Source: Brachionus plicatilis
Lineage: Eukaryota > Rotifera > Eurotatoria > Ploima > Brachionidae
DNA length: 59,378 bases
NCBI GenBank assembly: GCA_010279815.1
Contig: QEOQ01000469.1
Coordinates: 39,476-98,853, forward strand
Direction of reading: 5' to 3'
Shown: piece after piece, positions 10,206-19,944 of the stretch
Position numbering within the stretch: position 1 is the first letter of the stretch
How the letters are laid out: the number at the start of each line of letters is the position of its first letter
The notes under the pieces: generated by a model
Seen by the model: only the letters and a program-made list of their open reading frames with translations
The model's database searches: none
Told to the model about the DNA's origin: nothing
Program-made: the position numbers and the translations under genes

Positions 10206-11466
10206 TTTATAAAACTGATTTTTTTTTGGCTAGAAAAAGTTCTAAGAGAGAGAAAGGAATTATATAAAACGTGTTAAAACTAATTTTAATCAAAATAAAC
10301 TAAATATTGCGGGGGGACAAAAAGATCAGTCCAGAAGATAGATAAATTTTGTACAATTTTATCGAAGATGATTTCAAAAATAATTCTTGCAAGGTTATGT
10401 AAATATTTTTTTTACTTAGAATTCTTTTAAAAAGTATCATATCAAATTAGTAAGTTTCTGTTGTCGTTTTCGAGCAAAATAAACAAAGTCCAATTCAAAA
10501 TTTGAATTTAGCATTAAAAATTATCATAGAAAACAAATTTTAAAAATTTTCAAAAATTTATTCAGCTAAACTACGGTTTATAGTTTGAGGCACCGTATTA
10601 GAAAAATTATTTTAAGCAAAAAAATTGCATAAAAGTATGCAGTGTGCAGCATTTTTTTAAATATTTTATATTTACTTTAATTTTAATTAACCAAAAAAGG
10701 AATTATTTTAGTTCAATTTGTATTTGAATTTCACAGTACCTTTTTTTTTCTTTTTATTTCTTTTTTTTATTATTTTATCTTATATAAATTTTATGTTTAA
10801 TATTATTTTTCATATATTCTAATTCTGAAGGAGAATTAGCTCGGTATAGATAAAGAAATAATTAAATAAATTATTTAAAAGTTAAAAAAAGAATTTTCAA
10901 TATTTTTTCAAATTTCGAAATAAAAATTAAACTCATTCTAGATTCACTTAAGAGTAAAATATAAGAGTGAAAATGCTTGCAATTTTAACTTAAAATTATA
11001 AATTATTTGAAACATCGCACTTTTTCAATGTTATTTCAGCATTGGATACATTTTGTAATTCAAACACAAAAAGTTAAACGAATTTAACTTTCAATTTTTT
11101 CAAAAATTCGATGAGTTAAATTTCACTGCAAAATTTTACCATTAAATGTGTAAATTTAAGTAAAATTACGTAAGAAAATTTAGGGTATGTTTAGTTATTA
11201 TTTATTTTTCCAAATATAATTTATTCAAATTTTAGAAAGATAAAGCACTTATTTCTTTTTTACCAGAAAATTCATTTTTTGGCTGCAAGCATTTTTGAAT
11301 TATTTTACTTAAATTCACTAAATTATTAACTAAATTTGGCTAGATTTTAGAACCTGTACTAGCATTAAAATCAACTAAATATAATTGAATCATGAATTTT
11401 TCCATTTCTTTAAATCTTTCAACATCGATGAATATTTGTAGTGACTAAATCATCATGTATTTAAGT
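10206..11466. other. Gene-free AT-rich stretch
   Basis: No coding sequence, repeats of known type or RNA genes seen; only A/T runs. Confidence 0.5.
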
Positions 11467-11474
11467 GACAGAAC

Positions 11475-11871
11475 CAGACTTGGGCAAAAGTCAAAAAAAA
11501 AAGTCATTTTAAAGTCTTTTCAAAGTCAAGTCATTTGGCTTGACTTTAAATTTAAAAAGAAAAAAAATCACTAAAAATGAAAAATTTAGAATCAATAACA
11601 CTATTGTACAGCAATTTTGACCTCTTAAAAAAATTAGTAATTAAACTTTGCTAAAAACCTAAATAAAATACTGATTTAATAATAAATTAAAAAAAGTTTG
11701 TTTTTTTTATATCATGCTTTCCATAAGAACTATTCAAAAAAATGATACTTTATAAAGAATTCTGATTTTGGGCAAATTTTTTTTAACAAAAAATATTTAA
11801 AGTGATTTTTTTAAATTGACAAGTCATATGACTTGACTTGATTTTGACTTAATAACTTTTTCCCAAGTCTG
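11475..11871. mobile_element. hAT-type MITE with exact 8-bp target duplication
   Basis: The element starts CAGACTTGGGCAAAAGTC and ends with the matching inverted CCCAAGTCTG. It is flanked by an exact direct repeat, GACAGAAC, at 11467-11474 and 11872-11879. An 8-bp target duplication with CAG..CTG termini is the hallmark of hAT superfamily transposons. The 397-bp body is AT-rich, made of AAGTCA/TGACTT motifs, and has no ORF, so it is non-autonomous. Relatives lie at about 19497, 29029, 32053, 49210, 57486 and 59243. Confidence 0.9.
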
Positions 11872-12039
11872 GACAGAACCCTTTAATTAACTTTAAAGGA
11901 AAAAGACTTCCAGACACAACTATTTTTTCATAAATAATAAATAAAACAAATTAAAAAAAACATATTAAAACAAAAAGACAAAATCAATTGAAACACTTTC
12001 AATTTATTAAGAATAAAAAGTTACTTTCATAAATTAAAA

Positions 12040-12433
12040 ATGTCTTTGCTAAAAAGTTTAACATTCGATAAAATACCTATTTGTTTAGACGACATCACGA
12101 AGTTATCTTTCCAAGCAGGTACCATATGTAGTGTAAAATCAGTGGCAAAAGCACGCAAGCCTACCTATGAATGGAAGCATGCTTTGATGAAGGAAAAAAA
12201 AGCTGCGGTCAGTTAACCAGAAATTATAAAGAAGAAGAACTGATTGGCAAACAGAAAATTGGTTTGACTAATTTGCCATTTGTGCGAATTGCTGGCATTA
12301 AGTCAGAATATCTTACTCTTGGGTTTGCCGATGAAATGAATGATGGCCAAGCGATACCTTTAACTCCATGCCTTCAGTAAAAAAAGGAGCTAGAATTTTG
12401 TTGCCAGATAGCAGAGGTGAATTAAATTTTTGA
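12040..12433 (+). pseudogene. CsaA-like tRNA-binding/chaperone gene with two frameshifts
   Basis: The first frame from the ATG at 12040 (MSLLKSLTFDKI..FQAGTI, then ARKPTYEW) gives way at about 12165-12180 to a second frame. That frame reads GQLTRNYKEEELIGKQKIGL, then NLPFVRIAGIKSEYLTLGFA. A third frame from about 12371 (PSVKKGARILLPDS) ends at 12433. The composite of about 130 residues follows the CsaA/EMAP-II-type OB fold: RxG(T)I, ARKPxY, the qlT..Y..eELiGkQ block, N.P..riaG.kSE.L.LG.ad, and V..GarI near the end. CsaA proteins are mainly bacterial export-related chaperones with a tRNA-binding-like domain. Two shifts in a short gene suggest a pseudogene, though indel errors are possible. Bacterial ancestry is an inference. 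Confidence 0.65.
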
Positions 12434-12917
12434 TAAAACTAGACAAGCAGAATACAAAAATTTTGAGTCTGTTGAAATTTTGTCAGCTACAGTTGTCGAT
12501 ATTGTAATTTCGCAACAAAGTGGGAAAAACTTTTGTATAGTTATTAGCTTTTTTAACATCTGTTTTTTCAGAAGTGTAAAGTCTCAAGTTTGGACTTTAG
12601 GGATTTAAGCCAAGAAACAAACAAAACAATTAAATTTAGTTAATAGTTTATTAAATGGAATCCGAATTATTATAACTGAAAGCAATGGTTTATATACTGA
12701 TTATAAATTGCAATTAACCTGCAGAAAAATGAAAAAAACATGTTTGTAAAGGACTAGAGAAAAAAAACGAAAGAAACTGAGTGTAGTTGTGACTGGATCA
12801 CAACATACCTTCGCCCTGAAGCTAAGTTCCTCAGGAACGAAAGAAAAATACAAAAAAAAAACAAAAACGACTATTAAACTTTGAACTACTACTCATCTTG
12901 AACCATTACTAACTCTG
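12434..12917. other. Spacer between CsaA-like relic and RING ORF
   Basis: No gene recognised. A plus-strand frame continues with coding-like FESVEILSATVVDIVISQQS, but I cannot assign it. A small hairpin (CCTGA..TCAGG) lies at about 12818-12836, at the edge of the GC-rich island. Confidence 0.4.
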
Positions 12918-13679
12918 TTAAAATTTTAATTTGGTGCAATAATTAGAGTCGAGTGCTGTCCTACAGCTCTGGCAGTTGAAGTATGTTGGACTACAGAAAT
13001 AGTTCGCGTGTCTTCGGTTACGATCCAGGGCTCTAATAAATGTGTAAAGGCATATTTCACTGAAGACATGCCCACATTTGACACTTACGAGCGAGGCGGC
13101 GTCGGTAAGCGCGCCGAAGCAGATAACGCAGGTACCTTCAGCTAGCTTCGTATTTAGTTCAGCTGACGGTTTGTTAAGACTGCGTGCCGGTGGTCGATTG
13201 ATAATTGGGTCAGACACAGTTAATTGTTGTAGGGGTAGTGGCACCCAGCTTGAAGTTCTCGCTACGGGGGATGGAGTGTTAACTGTAAGTGTTTGGACAT
13301 TGGTACGAGCTTGCTTCAGTTCCTGATTTCTTACCCGCAGAGCAACGATTTCGTCACGGAGATGGTCGACTTGGGCGCGATGTTGTTGTATAAGATCCCT
13401 GTTTAATTGCTCCAAGTCACGTTCCCGTTCCAATATCTTCTGGTTCGCAGTATTGAGCCAATTGAGCTCTTCATCCACTTCAGCCTGTCTTTCTTGGAGC
13501 TCATGTTCCCTACGTGCTAACGTCGCGAGTTGTCGAACCACTCTTCGACTTGCCGGGGCCTCGTCAAGTAAGCGGTGCGGTCTGGTCGGTACCGTATTGA
13601 TTTCGAACCAAATGCGGGTGTTTACAATGCCTTCGCGTTTGAGTTTGTTAGACCGCCGTGGGGTGAACTTGGATCTCGT
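12918..13679 (-). CDS. Coiled-coil RING-finger protein, GC-rich, no ATG start
   Basis: The frame is open from just after a stop at 13680-13682 to the stop at 12918, about 253 codons. It has no ATG near the start; a GTG at 13541 is only a mechanical start. Counted from that GTG, residues 3-85 are a charged coiled coil (RREHELQERQAEVDEELNWL and following). Residues 138-193 form a C3HC4-type RING: C138, C141, C156, H158, C164, C190, C193. Residue 161 is Ser where a zinc-binding Cys is expected (CGHVFSEIC). RING proteins usually act as ubiquitin E3 ligases. The stretch is far richer in GC and CpG than its surroundings. The missing ATG and altered ligand suggest a displaced exon or early pseudogene; transfer or a transposon cargo gene are alternatives. 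Confidence 0.6.
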   Translation of the reverse strand, partial: TRSKFTPRRSNKLKREGIVNTRIWFEINTVPTRPHRLLDEAPASRRVVRQLATLARREHELQERQAEVDEELNWLNTANQKILERERDLEQLNRDLIQQHRAQVDHLRDEIVALRVRNQELKQARTNVQTLTVNTPSPVARTSSWVPLPLQQLTVSDPIINRPPARSLNKPSAELNTKLAEGTCVICFGALTDAASLVSVKCGHVFSEICLYTFIRALDRNRRHANYFCSPTYFNCQSCRTALDSNYCTKLKF

Positions 13680-13785
13680 TCAAAAAAACCACACAAATCT
13701 AATCGAGCAGATTTTCGGTTTGAGCGTAAAAGCAATACATTTTAAAATTAAATTTGAATGAGAGAGTTTAAAAAGGAAATTTTAA

Positions 13786-13819
13786 TTAGATCAGAATTTT
13801 TAAAACAATTCTGATCTAA
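13786..13819. repeat. 13-bp perfect hairpin
   Basis: TTAGATCAGAATT (13786-13798) pairs with 13807-13819 around an 8-base loop. It lies at the edge of the GC-rich RING region; function unknown. Confidence 0.7.
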
Positions 13820-13918
13820 TAAAAATACCTATCTTGATGAAATTTCATTAAATTAGCCAGATTTATTCCAACTTTTTAAAAATATTTAAAAGTAATACAA
13901 GGGGAATAATATTCATTA

Positions 13919-13950
13919 ATGTGCTCGCCTATTCATTAAGACGAGCACAT
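13919..13950. repeat. 9-bp GC-rich hairpin
   Basis: ATGTGCTCG (13919-13927) pairs with CGAGCACAT (13942-13950). The region 13900-14040 is unusually GC-rich for the window. On the minus strand it reads IDMVSVMRTSLCMLSASEIV, an unassigned coding-like fragment. Confidence 0.6.
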
Positions 13951-14124
13951 GTCAGTGTGTATGGAACGAGTTTATGCACGATCTCGCTTGCGCTCAACAT
14001 GCACAGTGATGTCCTCATCACAGATACCATGTCAATTTTATAATTATCAATAAAGTTTTAAAAGATCCGTTTTTGTTGAACTTTAATAGGTTTAATTTTT
14101 AATAGATTTTATTTAAAAGTTTTA

Positions 14125-14460
14125 CGGACAAAAAAATTTAAGGTTCTGTGAAGTTCAGTTCAAAAGAAGAAAACTGTATTTCTAATGACTTTTGACAAGG
14201 TTGAACCTGGTCTGCCTTGGAGGACTTGGCGTTGGTGTTGCGATAGAAGAGCATAGATTTCTTTGCCGAGTGTTGTCATCTATGCGGAGTGTATATCCAA
14301 GTAGTCGCTGTCTAACCTAGAACATGTCCTTTCTGATCTTTTAGAAGGCTATTTTCCTGTTCAAGACATCGTTTATGTTTTTTTTTAAGATAATGGAAGT
14401 TGACTATCGCCTGAGTTGTGTCCGGTGGAATGCGTCAAGCTTATTGCCTTATGTATCTAT
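14125..14460 (-). pseudogene. LINE reverse transcriptase C-terminal relic
   Basis: Broken minus-strand frames read NKLDAFHRTQLRR, then VRQRLLGYTLRIDDNTRQRN, then SIATPTPSPPRQTRFNLV. They match the late part of LINE RT ORFs (LdaFHrr.LRriL..., RlrwlGHvlRmdd.t...al). Several stops and shifts interrupt it, so it is dead. The clade cannot be fixed from this short tail. Confidence 0.6.
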
Positions 14461-14487
14461 AAGAGCCTATTAACTCACATTACATGT

Positions 14488-15190
14488 CAATGCATTTAGA
14501 CTCAAGTTCGTCGAAGAAATCGAACGAAATAAAGAACGAAACGAAGTATTCAGTTCGAATGTAAATAATGAAGTGCATGTTTTAAAGAGTCAAGACAATG
14601 AACAATTTATTCCAACTGAAAAAACTCCTGAGCTAGATCCAGTTTTTACTAATCTCGAGCCAGTAACAGAGACTGAACAGTTACTCATGAAGTGGTTCAA
14701 TTTAGTAAATTATCAATTCGTGATACTGTTCGCTATAATCAAGAAAAAGCAGCAAAAAAAAGGAAGAAAAGCATAATATAAAAAGAAATAAACGAACACT
14801 TGAGTAAGTAGTAAGTGATAAGGTTAGTGTTTTGATTCCAAGAATAAACAGGAGAGGTAGTGCCATACCTAGATTACCTGGTATAATTGCGGAATTAAGT
14901 AATGGAGAGGAATTTTATGAGATAATTACGGAAGATGAAATACTAAAAGATTGTTTACGTGCTTACGATTTGGAAATGTATCATGGTCCGTTAAGTTTTG
15001 ATTATTCAACTATTACAAACCAAATTTCACGAAGAGAAGCCGCTAGAAAAACTAATAAACGAGATAAGGATTTGAAAGAAATCGAGATTTCTTGCCAGTG
15101 TAATGGTACTTGAACCGGTGGAAAATGTAATGTTTTAGTTCAGGTGTCAAAATGTAATTCACATCTTCATTTAAAAATTAGTAAGTAAAT
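14488..15190 (+). pseudogene. KRBA2-like integrase/transposase C-terminal relic
   Basis: Plus-strand pieces in shifting frames read LRLKFVEEIERNKERNEVFS, SIRDTVRYNQEKAAKKRK, DKVSVLIPRINRRGSAIPRL (14822 on), then REAARKTNKRDK and SCQCNGT..GGKC, ending near KCNSHLH. This order, with an IPxxxR...P..i..v.e linker, a short SLREAAR-like segment and a terminal Cys-rich CxC..C..kC motif, is seen in KRBA2/SCAND3-like integrase-derived proteins and Ginger-type transposons. The catalytic core is absent. At least two shifts and a stop in the Cys cluster make it a relic. The assignment rests on pattern memory. Confidence 0.5.
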
Positions 15191-15314
15191 GGTGAAAAAT
15201 AAAGATTGATTTTCTTAAATTTTTTGCCTAAATAAACTTTTTATTAAAAAAAAAAAATTTTAATAAAATGATCATTCAATTTCCAAATCATTTTTATTAA
15301 ATTTGTCAATTGTA

Positions 15315-15531
15315 AGCAAAGTAAAATTCTTGATCAAATTACAAGCGCTCAATCTAGCTCAAAAATTTTTAGATTCGCAATAAAATTTCATCGTAGATTT
15401 TTAATTTTTTAATATTTCAAAGCTTTATTTTTAAATTTTTAAAAAGGAATGTAATTTTTAAAAATGCAATGAAATTTAATTGTCTAAGCAAGATGGAGCG
15501 CTTGAAATTCGATCAAAGATTTTACTTTGCT
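15315..15531. mobile_element. MITE family 2, copy 1 (AGCAAAG termini)
   Basis: The element starts AGCAAAGTAAAA and ends TTTTACTTTGCT, with long imperfect inverted arms (GATCAAATT..CAAGCGCTC). It is flanked by CAATTGTA (15307-15314) and AAATTGTA (15532-15539), a 7/8 target duplication. A second copy, inverted in the middle, is at 58301-58534. No ORF. The 8-bp duplication suggests a hAT-type mechanism. Confidence 0.75.
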
Positions 15532-15680
15532 AAATTGTATACATAACAATACACATTTTTTAAAATTACAACCGAATTTGTAAATAAACAGATAATTTTA
15601 TCATGCATAAAACGCATATGCCAATTATCGATTTAAAATTTTTATAGGTAAATTTTTAAATCGTGTATTCATATTTTTTT

Positions 15681-15720
15681 TTTTATTTATTCAATTAACG
15701 CGAATTCTGGTGATGTAATG
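15681..15720 (-). repeat. Hairpin-tail module, copy 2
   Basis: On the plus strand TTTATTTATTCAATTAACGC is followed by a degraded stem and GATGTAATG, matching the reverse complement of the module at 4732-4790. Confidence 0.45.
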
Positions 15721-15924
15721 TAAATTTTAAAAATTTTAAAATTAAATGTATGAAGTTTTTTGTTTCTTTGATTTCTCACAAACGAAATTCTTCATTTTTT
15801 CATGATTAATATTTTTTAAAAATTGTTTTTGTTTATAATTGAATAATTTTTCATATTTATAATTTGAATAGAATATATTTATGAGAGCCTTTACCCACAT
15901 TTCTCAATCATTATTAACTTCTGA

Positions 15925-16285
15925 ATCTTGGCTTTATAAGAGGCAGATCGTGCCTAACGAACCTGCTTGAAACTTTTGATATAGTAACAGAAGCAACAAA
16001 CCGTGGCTTTTCGGCCATACTGGTGGTGTAAGACTTTGCAAAGGCGTTTAACACGGTGCCACATGAAGAGCTTTTGTACAAATTGAAGGCCTAAGGTTTT
16101 GATGGCTTTATCCTTGATTGGCTAAAAAGCTTTTTGTTAGATATGCATCAAAGAATAGTTATGGGTGATTAATTGTTAGAATGGAAGAAGGTCAGTCTTA
16201 GGATCACTACTTTTCTTAGTATATATCTATGATATGCCAGAAAAGCTAAATCTTTTTTGTAAGCTCTTTTTTAATGACAGCTGAC
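15925..16285 (+). pseudogene. CR1/jockey-like RT fragment
   Basis: The plus strand reads RGRSCLTNLLETFDIVTEAT, then DFAKAFNTVPHEELLYKLKA, then a stop and GFDGFILDWLKSFL. These are RT motifs around the first catalytic Asp (DFxKAFDxV.H) and the following helix, continuing to GSLLFLVYIYDMPEKL. Stops occur within the frame. It is followed at about 16300 by an earlier part of a LINE ORF, so two fragments lie head-to-tail. Confidence 0.75.
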
Positions 16286-16329
16286 CCCAAAAAAGTAGAC
16301 TTGAAGAAAATTTTCGATACTAAGTCAAT

Positions 16330-18085
16330 ACAGAGCTCTTATTAGGCCTTTTTGGATGTTTTCGGAACAGCTGCAGAGCTTTTTGTCAAACGACATAAGC
16401 CACGGCCCGTTAATGTGAAGCCTCCTTGGTGGTATAAACAAATAGCTTCTCTCATTCGTCATAAAAGACGTCTTTTCATCGGTAAATGTGCCAATAAGGA
16501 CAACAAGAAATTGTCCGACAAATTCAAAGCAGCATTTAAGACGGTCAAGTTTTCAAACAAAGTGTCATCGACTTCGAACTCAAACTGGCCCAGGATGCGA
16601 AAGAGAATCCTAAGAGACTTTAAATGTATATCAATCGTCGATATTTCCAAAGAGAGTCAATTGCAGCGCTTAAAAATCATGATGGGCAACTTGATACCAA
16701 TAGAAAAAACATTTGTGAACTACTCAACGAATTCTTTCGTTCAGTCTTCGAAAATTCAGCTTCAAGAGAGCAAATAATTCATGCGACTAATGTTCCATAT
16801 TCGTGCCCAGCCTGATCCAGCCTTCAGTCTCGAAGACATATTTACAGCAGAAAAAGTCCTCAAGAAGCTCGAAAGCTTGCAAAGCGACAAGACGTCAGGT
16901 GTTGACCAAGTACCCTCGCATGCCCTCAAAATGTTTGCGGTAGCATTGGCTGGCCCAATGGCTCTGTTTTTCGTGCAGTCATTAAAACACTCAGCTATAC
17001 CTCCTGAGTGGAAAGATGCCAATGTCACGCCAATTTTTATGCGAGGTAGCAGAACCGAAGTGGGGAATTATCCTCCAGTTTCACTTACCTCAGTCCCTGG
17101 CAAAGTAATGAAGTCACTGATTAAAGATTACATTCTGAAGCATCATCTGATTTTGCCAAAGCGTTTGACAAAGTCTCACACGAGTTGCTGATTGTCAAAC
17201 TTACAGCGTACGGAATTCCGATCATAGTTGTCAAATGGATACGAGCATTTCTCAGTAACAGAAAAAAACGTGTTGTAGTTGGTGATGTTGTATCCGAATG
17301 GAAGCCAGTATTCTAGGACCACCCACACCACTTTTAAGTGGTGTGCCTCAGGGCCCTGTCCTAGGCCCACTTCTGTTCGTCATCTTCATCAATGATTTGC
17401 CTGAGGTATGTAAATCTATTTGTAAACTTTATGCTGACGACACAAAGCTAATGAAATCCGTTCAAATAGCCGACAGAGATACGAGAGAACTTCAGCAGGA
17501 TCTTGACAATTTGGTTGAATGGTCGGTGATGTGGAAAATGAACTTCAATGAAGAGAAATGTGTAGTCATGCACATTGGAGGAAGGATATCAAGTGTCTTG
17601 AAATGGTACAAAGAAGCGCCACGAAGTCAATACATCATTTCAGACATATGACGTATGAGTAGAGACTAAGAAAATTAAGGCTACAAAAATTATCTGAAAG
17701 GAGAAAAAGAGGAGACATGATACAGATGTTAGAATTCGTCAAGGGCTAGAATAAAGTAAAATGGTTTCATCCAAACATGCCTGCTAACTCACTCATGCAG
17801 ACTGGACCGGTTGGGTCCATTAGATGGGTCCACATCGTAAAGCCAGCAACGAACAAATAGTAGAAAAAGAGAAAACTTTTTCACAAATATATTGGTGAAA
17901 GGATGGAACAAACTGCCAACACAAATTTTTGAATCCAGTACAGTTAAAGGTTTTAAAATCAAGCTTGACAAAGCGCAAACAATAAAAGCTACCAAAGCTT
18001 GGAGTCTACTGTCTCTAAGCTTTGTAAATGACAAAAAGAGGGTCACTTACTGGAGTTACTCTTTTTATTATTATTATTATTAATG
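16330..18085 (+). pseudogene. CR1/jockey-like LINE, endonuclease-RT linker to 3' tail
   Basis: Order along the plus strand: pre-RT linker (KPPWWYKQIASLIRHKRRLF at 16420-16480; ICELLNEFFRSVF at about 16713-16750), RT palm (LESLQSDKTSGVDQVPSHAL, 16870-16930; PPEWKDANVTPIF), DFAKAFDKVSHELL near 17155-17195, SGVPQGPVLGPLLF (17338-17380), the catalytic YADD (17430), and the C-terminal tail (GWNKLPTQIFESSTVKGFKI). It ends in a (TTA)n run at 18063-18083. The RT is complete enough to recognise but carries frameshifts and a deletion before DFAKAF. It would have copied LINE RNA into DNA at a nicked target. Confidence 0.85.
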
Positions 18086-18585
18086 GTTTAGTATTCAAAT
18101 TCAAATTTCTTTAAAAATGACTTAAAAAAGACAACTTTCAAATGCAAAGTTTAGAAAACTAAGTTCACTACTGTCTAATATAACATAAAACTTAAAATTG
18201 ATTAATTAAGCTTTCTTAAAAGTGTATCACTTTCATAGTCCAACTTTTTTTGAAACAGGATTATTATTTGTAAAGACAGTCACTTTTAGTTATAAAAAGT
18301 TAATGGAGTGTCTTATATTTTCAAGAAGAATATTATTCATAGTTATTTTTCTTAAAAAACAAATAAAACAAAAAATTCTTTTTCACAATTTAAAGTTAAA
18401 TAAATCAATCCAATTCATCTTCAAATTCTGAACACTTTCCGTTTATTGAAAAATATTAACCAACACCACTGAAACAATTAAAACAAATTCTAATACAATG
18501 ATAAGTATTATTTTCAATGTAAACAAAAATCAACTCTAAGTAGTTAAATCATTCAATACATCGTATAAGTAGAAAAAATCATTGC

Positions 18586-18779
18586 TTACTCCCACGTTTG
18601 AATTATTTTACCAATAATAAATTTTACTGATTCGTCTACACCCGCTTTGATATTTTTAAAACTAAACTGAATTAAGCCTGTGACTATTTTAGGTTCAACT
18701 TCTAAACTGCTGATAAATATACATTTTTCAAACCCATTTAATAGAGGACAGAACGATGTAATTCTTGTATTGAACTTAT
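18586..18779 (-). other. Candidate terminal exon of an unrecognised gene
   Basis: On the minus strand an AG after a T-rich tract (18780-18781) precedes about 64 open codons reading FEKCIFISSLEVEPKIVTGL, then IQFSFKNIKAGVDESVKFII, ending in TWE and a stop. The peptide looks like conserved soluble protein rather than chance AT-rich sequence, but I cannot name it. No upstream exon was found within a few kb. It may be a relic. Confidence 0.25.
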
Positions 18780-19339
18780 CTTAATTTTTTCAAAAAAAAA
18801 ATAATTATTTGAATAGTGATTTCTCATCAGCTGTTCAAGAAAAAAAAATCTTATGCATAAGTAAAATTTGACAAACTGAATCAATTTTAAGTGCCTCATT
18901 TAGTTGGGTTATATTATTAAATCTTTTCAAACCAATGACCCTCTTATGTAGAAGATTCTGCCTAGTTTCTAATTAACAAAAAAAATCCGTAATTAGGACA
19001 TTATCAAGTGTCTAAAAGAATATTTTCAATTTTGGTGAACAGAAAGCCGATCAAATGAGGTATCGAAAATTTTGGCTTACAGCCAACTCGATATAATAAG
19101 TAAAAGCTTCTTTTAACCCTTTTCCTTTTCCCTTCGATAAATTTGTTGATGAATATCCCCCTCCAAAGCGGAAGTTTGAAGTACAGTTTTCGATGGTTAT
19201 TTTTTCTTTATTGCGATATAGTCTGGTAACAAGTGAGATTAAATGTACAGAAGTTTTCTAAAATATGCATTTAGATATTGTCGATTAGTTAATTTACGAT
19301 TTCGAAATTGATTTTATGATTTTAAATCAAGGAATTGAA

Positions 19340-19520
19340 TCAAAGGAAAATTAGATGTTAATATCAAGGAATTGAATCGCAAAGAAATGCAGTTTTTAAA
19401 ACATTTTCGTTGGAATAAATTAAACAGAGAGAAGTATGGTCAAAACCAGGACTTACGTGATTATTTTAGGAAAAATAATATTCCTCTATTGACTTCAAAA
19501 TTGTTTTTAGGTCACAAGTC
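19340..19520 (+). other. Unassigned coding-like fragment
   Basis: An open plus-strand stretch reads ELNRKEMQFLKHFRWNKLNR, then EKYGQNQDLRDYFRKNNIPL, and runs into the MITE remnant at about 19497. There is no clear start and the family is unknown. Confidence 0.2.
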
Positions 19521-19674
19521 TTAGTCGGACTTTAAATTTTTTTTCATAAGTCCTAAGGAACGGAAAAATGATTCATCAGTTATTATCACTGATTCATGAA
19601 TTTTTTGCTTTCCAGCTAGCTATTGTCGCGGCCTTGCTTAAGTAAAGTCACAAATAAAAGTCCAAGTCCAGACT
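19497..19674. mobile_element. hAT-MITE family, decayed copy
   Basis: The left end TTGTTTTTAGGTCACAAGTC and right end GTCCAAGTCCAGAC match the AAGTCA-rich family seen at 32053-33613 and 57486-57772. Internal GTCGCGGCC is shared with 29560-29580. No target duplication found. Confidence 0.45.
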
Positions 19675-19710
19675 AATAATATTAATAGAATAAATAATAT
19701 TAATAAAAAT

Positions 19711-19932
19711 ATGCCAACTAAATATCCTAATTTTTTTGAAATTGGCAAAAAAGATAACTTTTATTTTATTAAAAATGATAAAGTAGTGGGAGGTTGCATT
19801 ATTATTAATCGAAGTGAGTTGATGTATCTGCCTCTAGAAAAGCAAGTGGTTCAAACATACATTCTAACCAAATCCTTTTCGAAACTTGTTTTACTCAATA
19901 GACACGTTCCCTTTTTGGTAAAAATAGTATAA
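19711..19932 (+). other. 73-codon ORF, unrecognised
   Basis: This is an intact ATG-to-stop frame reading PTKYPNFFEIGKKDNFYFIK and then VGGCIIINRSELMYLPLEKQ. Composition is plausible for a protein, but I do not recognise a domain. It abuts the 3' end of the minus-strand LINE, so it may be chance or part of another element. Confidence 0.25.
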
Positions 19933-19944
19933 TCAAAACCCTCC

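Noticed and set aside
13078..13761. Plus-strand frames over the RING region
   Set aside because: They are shadows of the minus-strand coiled-coil/RING frame, whose zinc-ligand pattern is clear.
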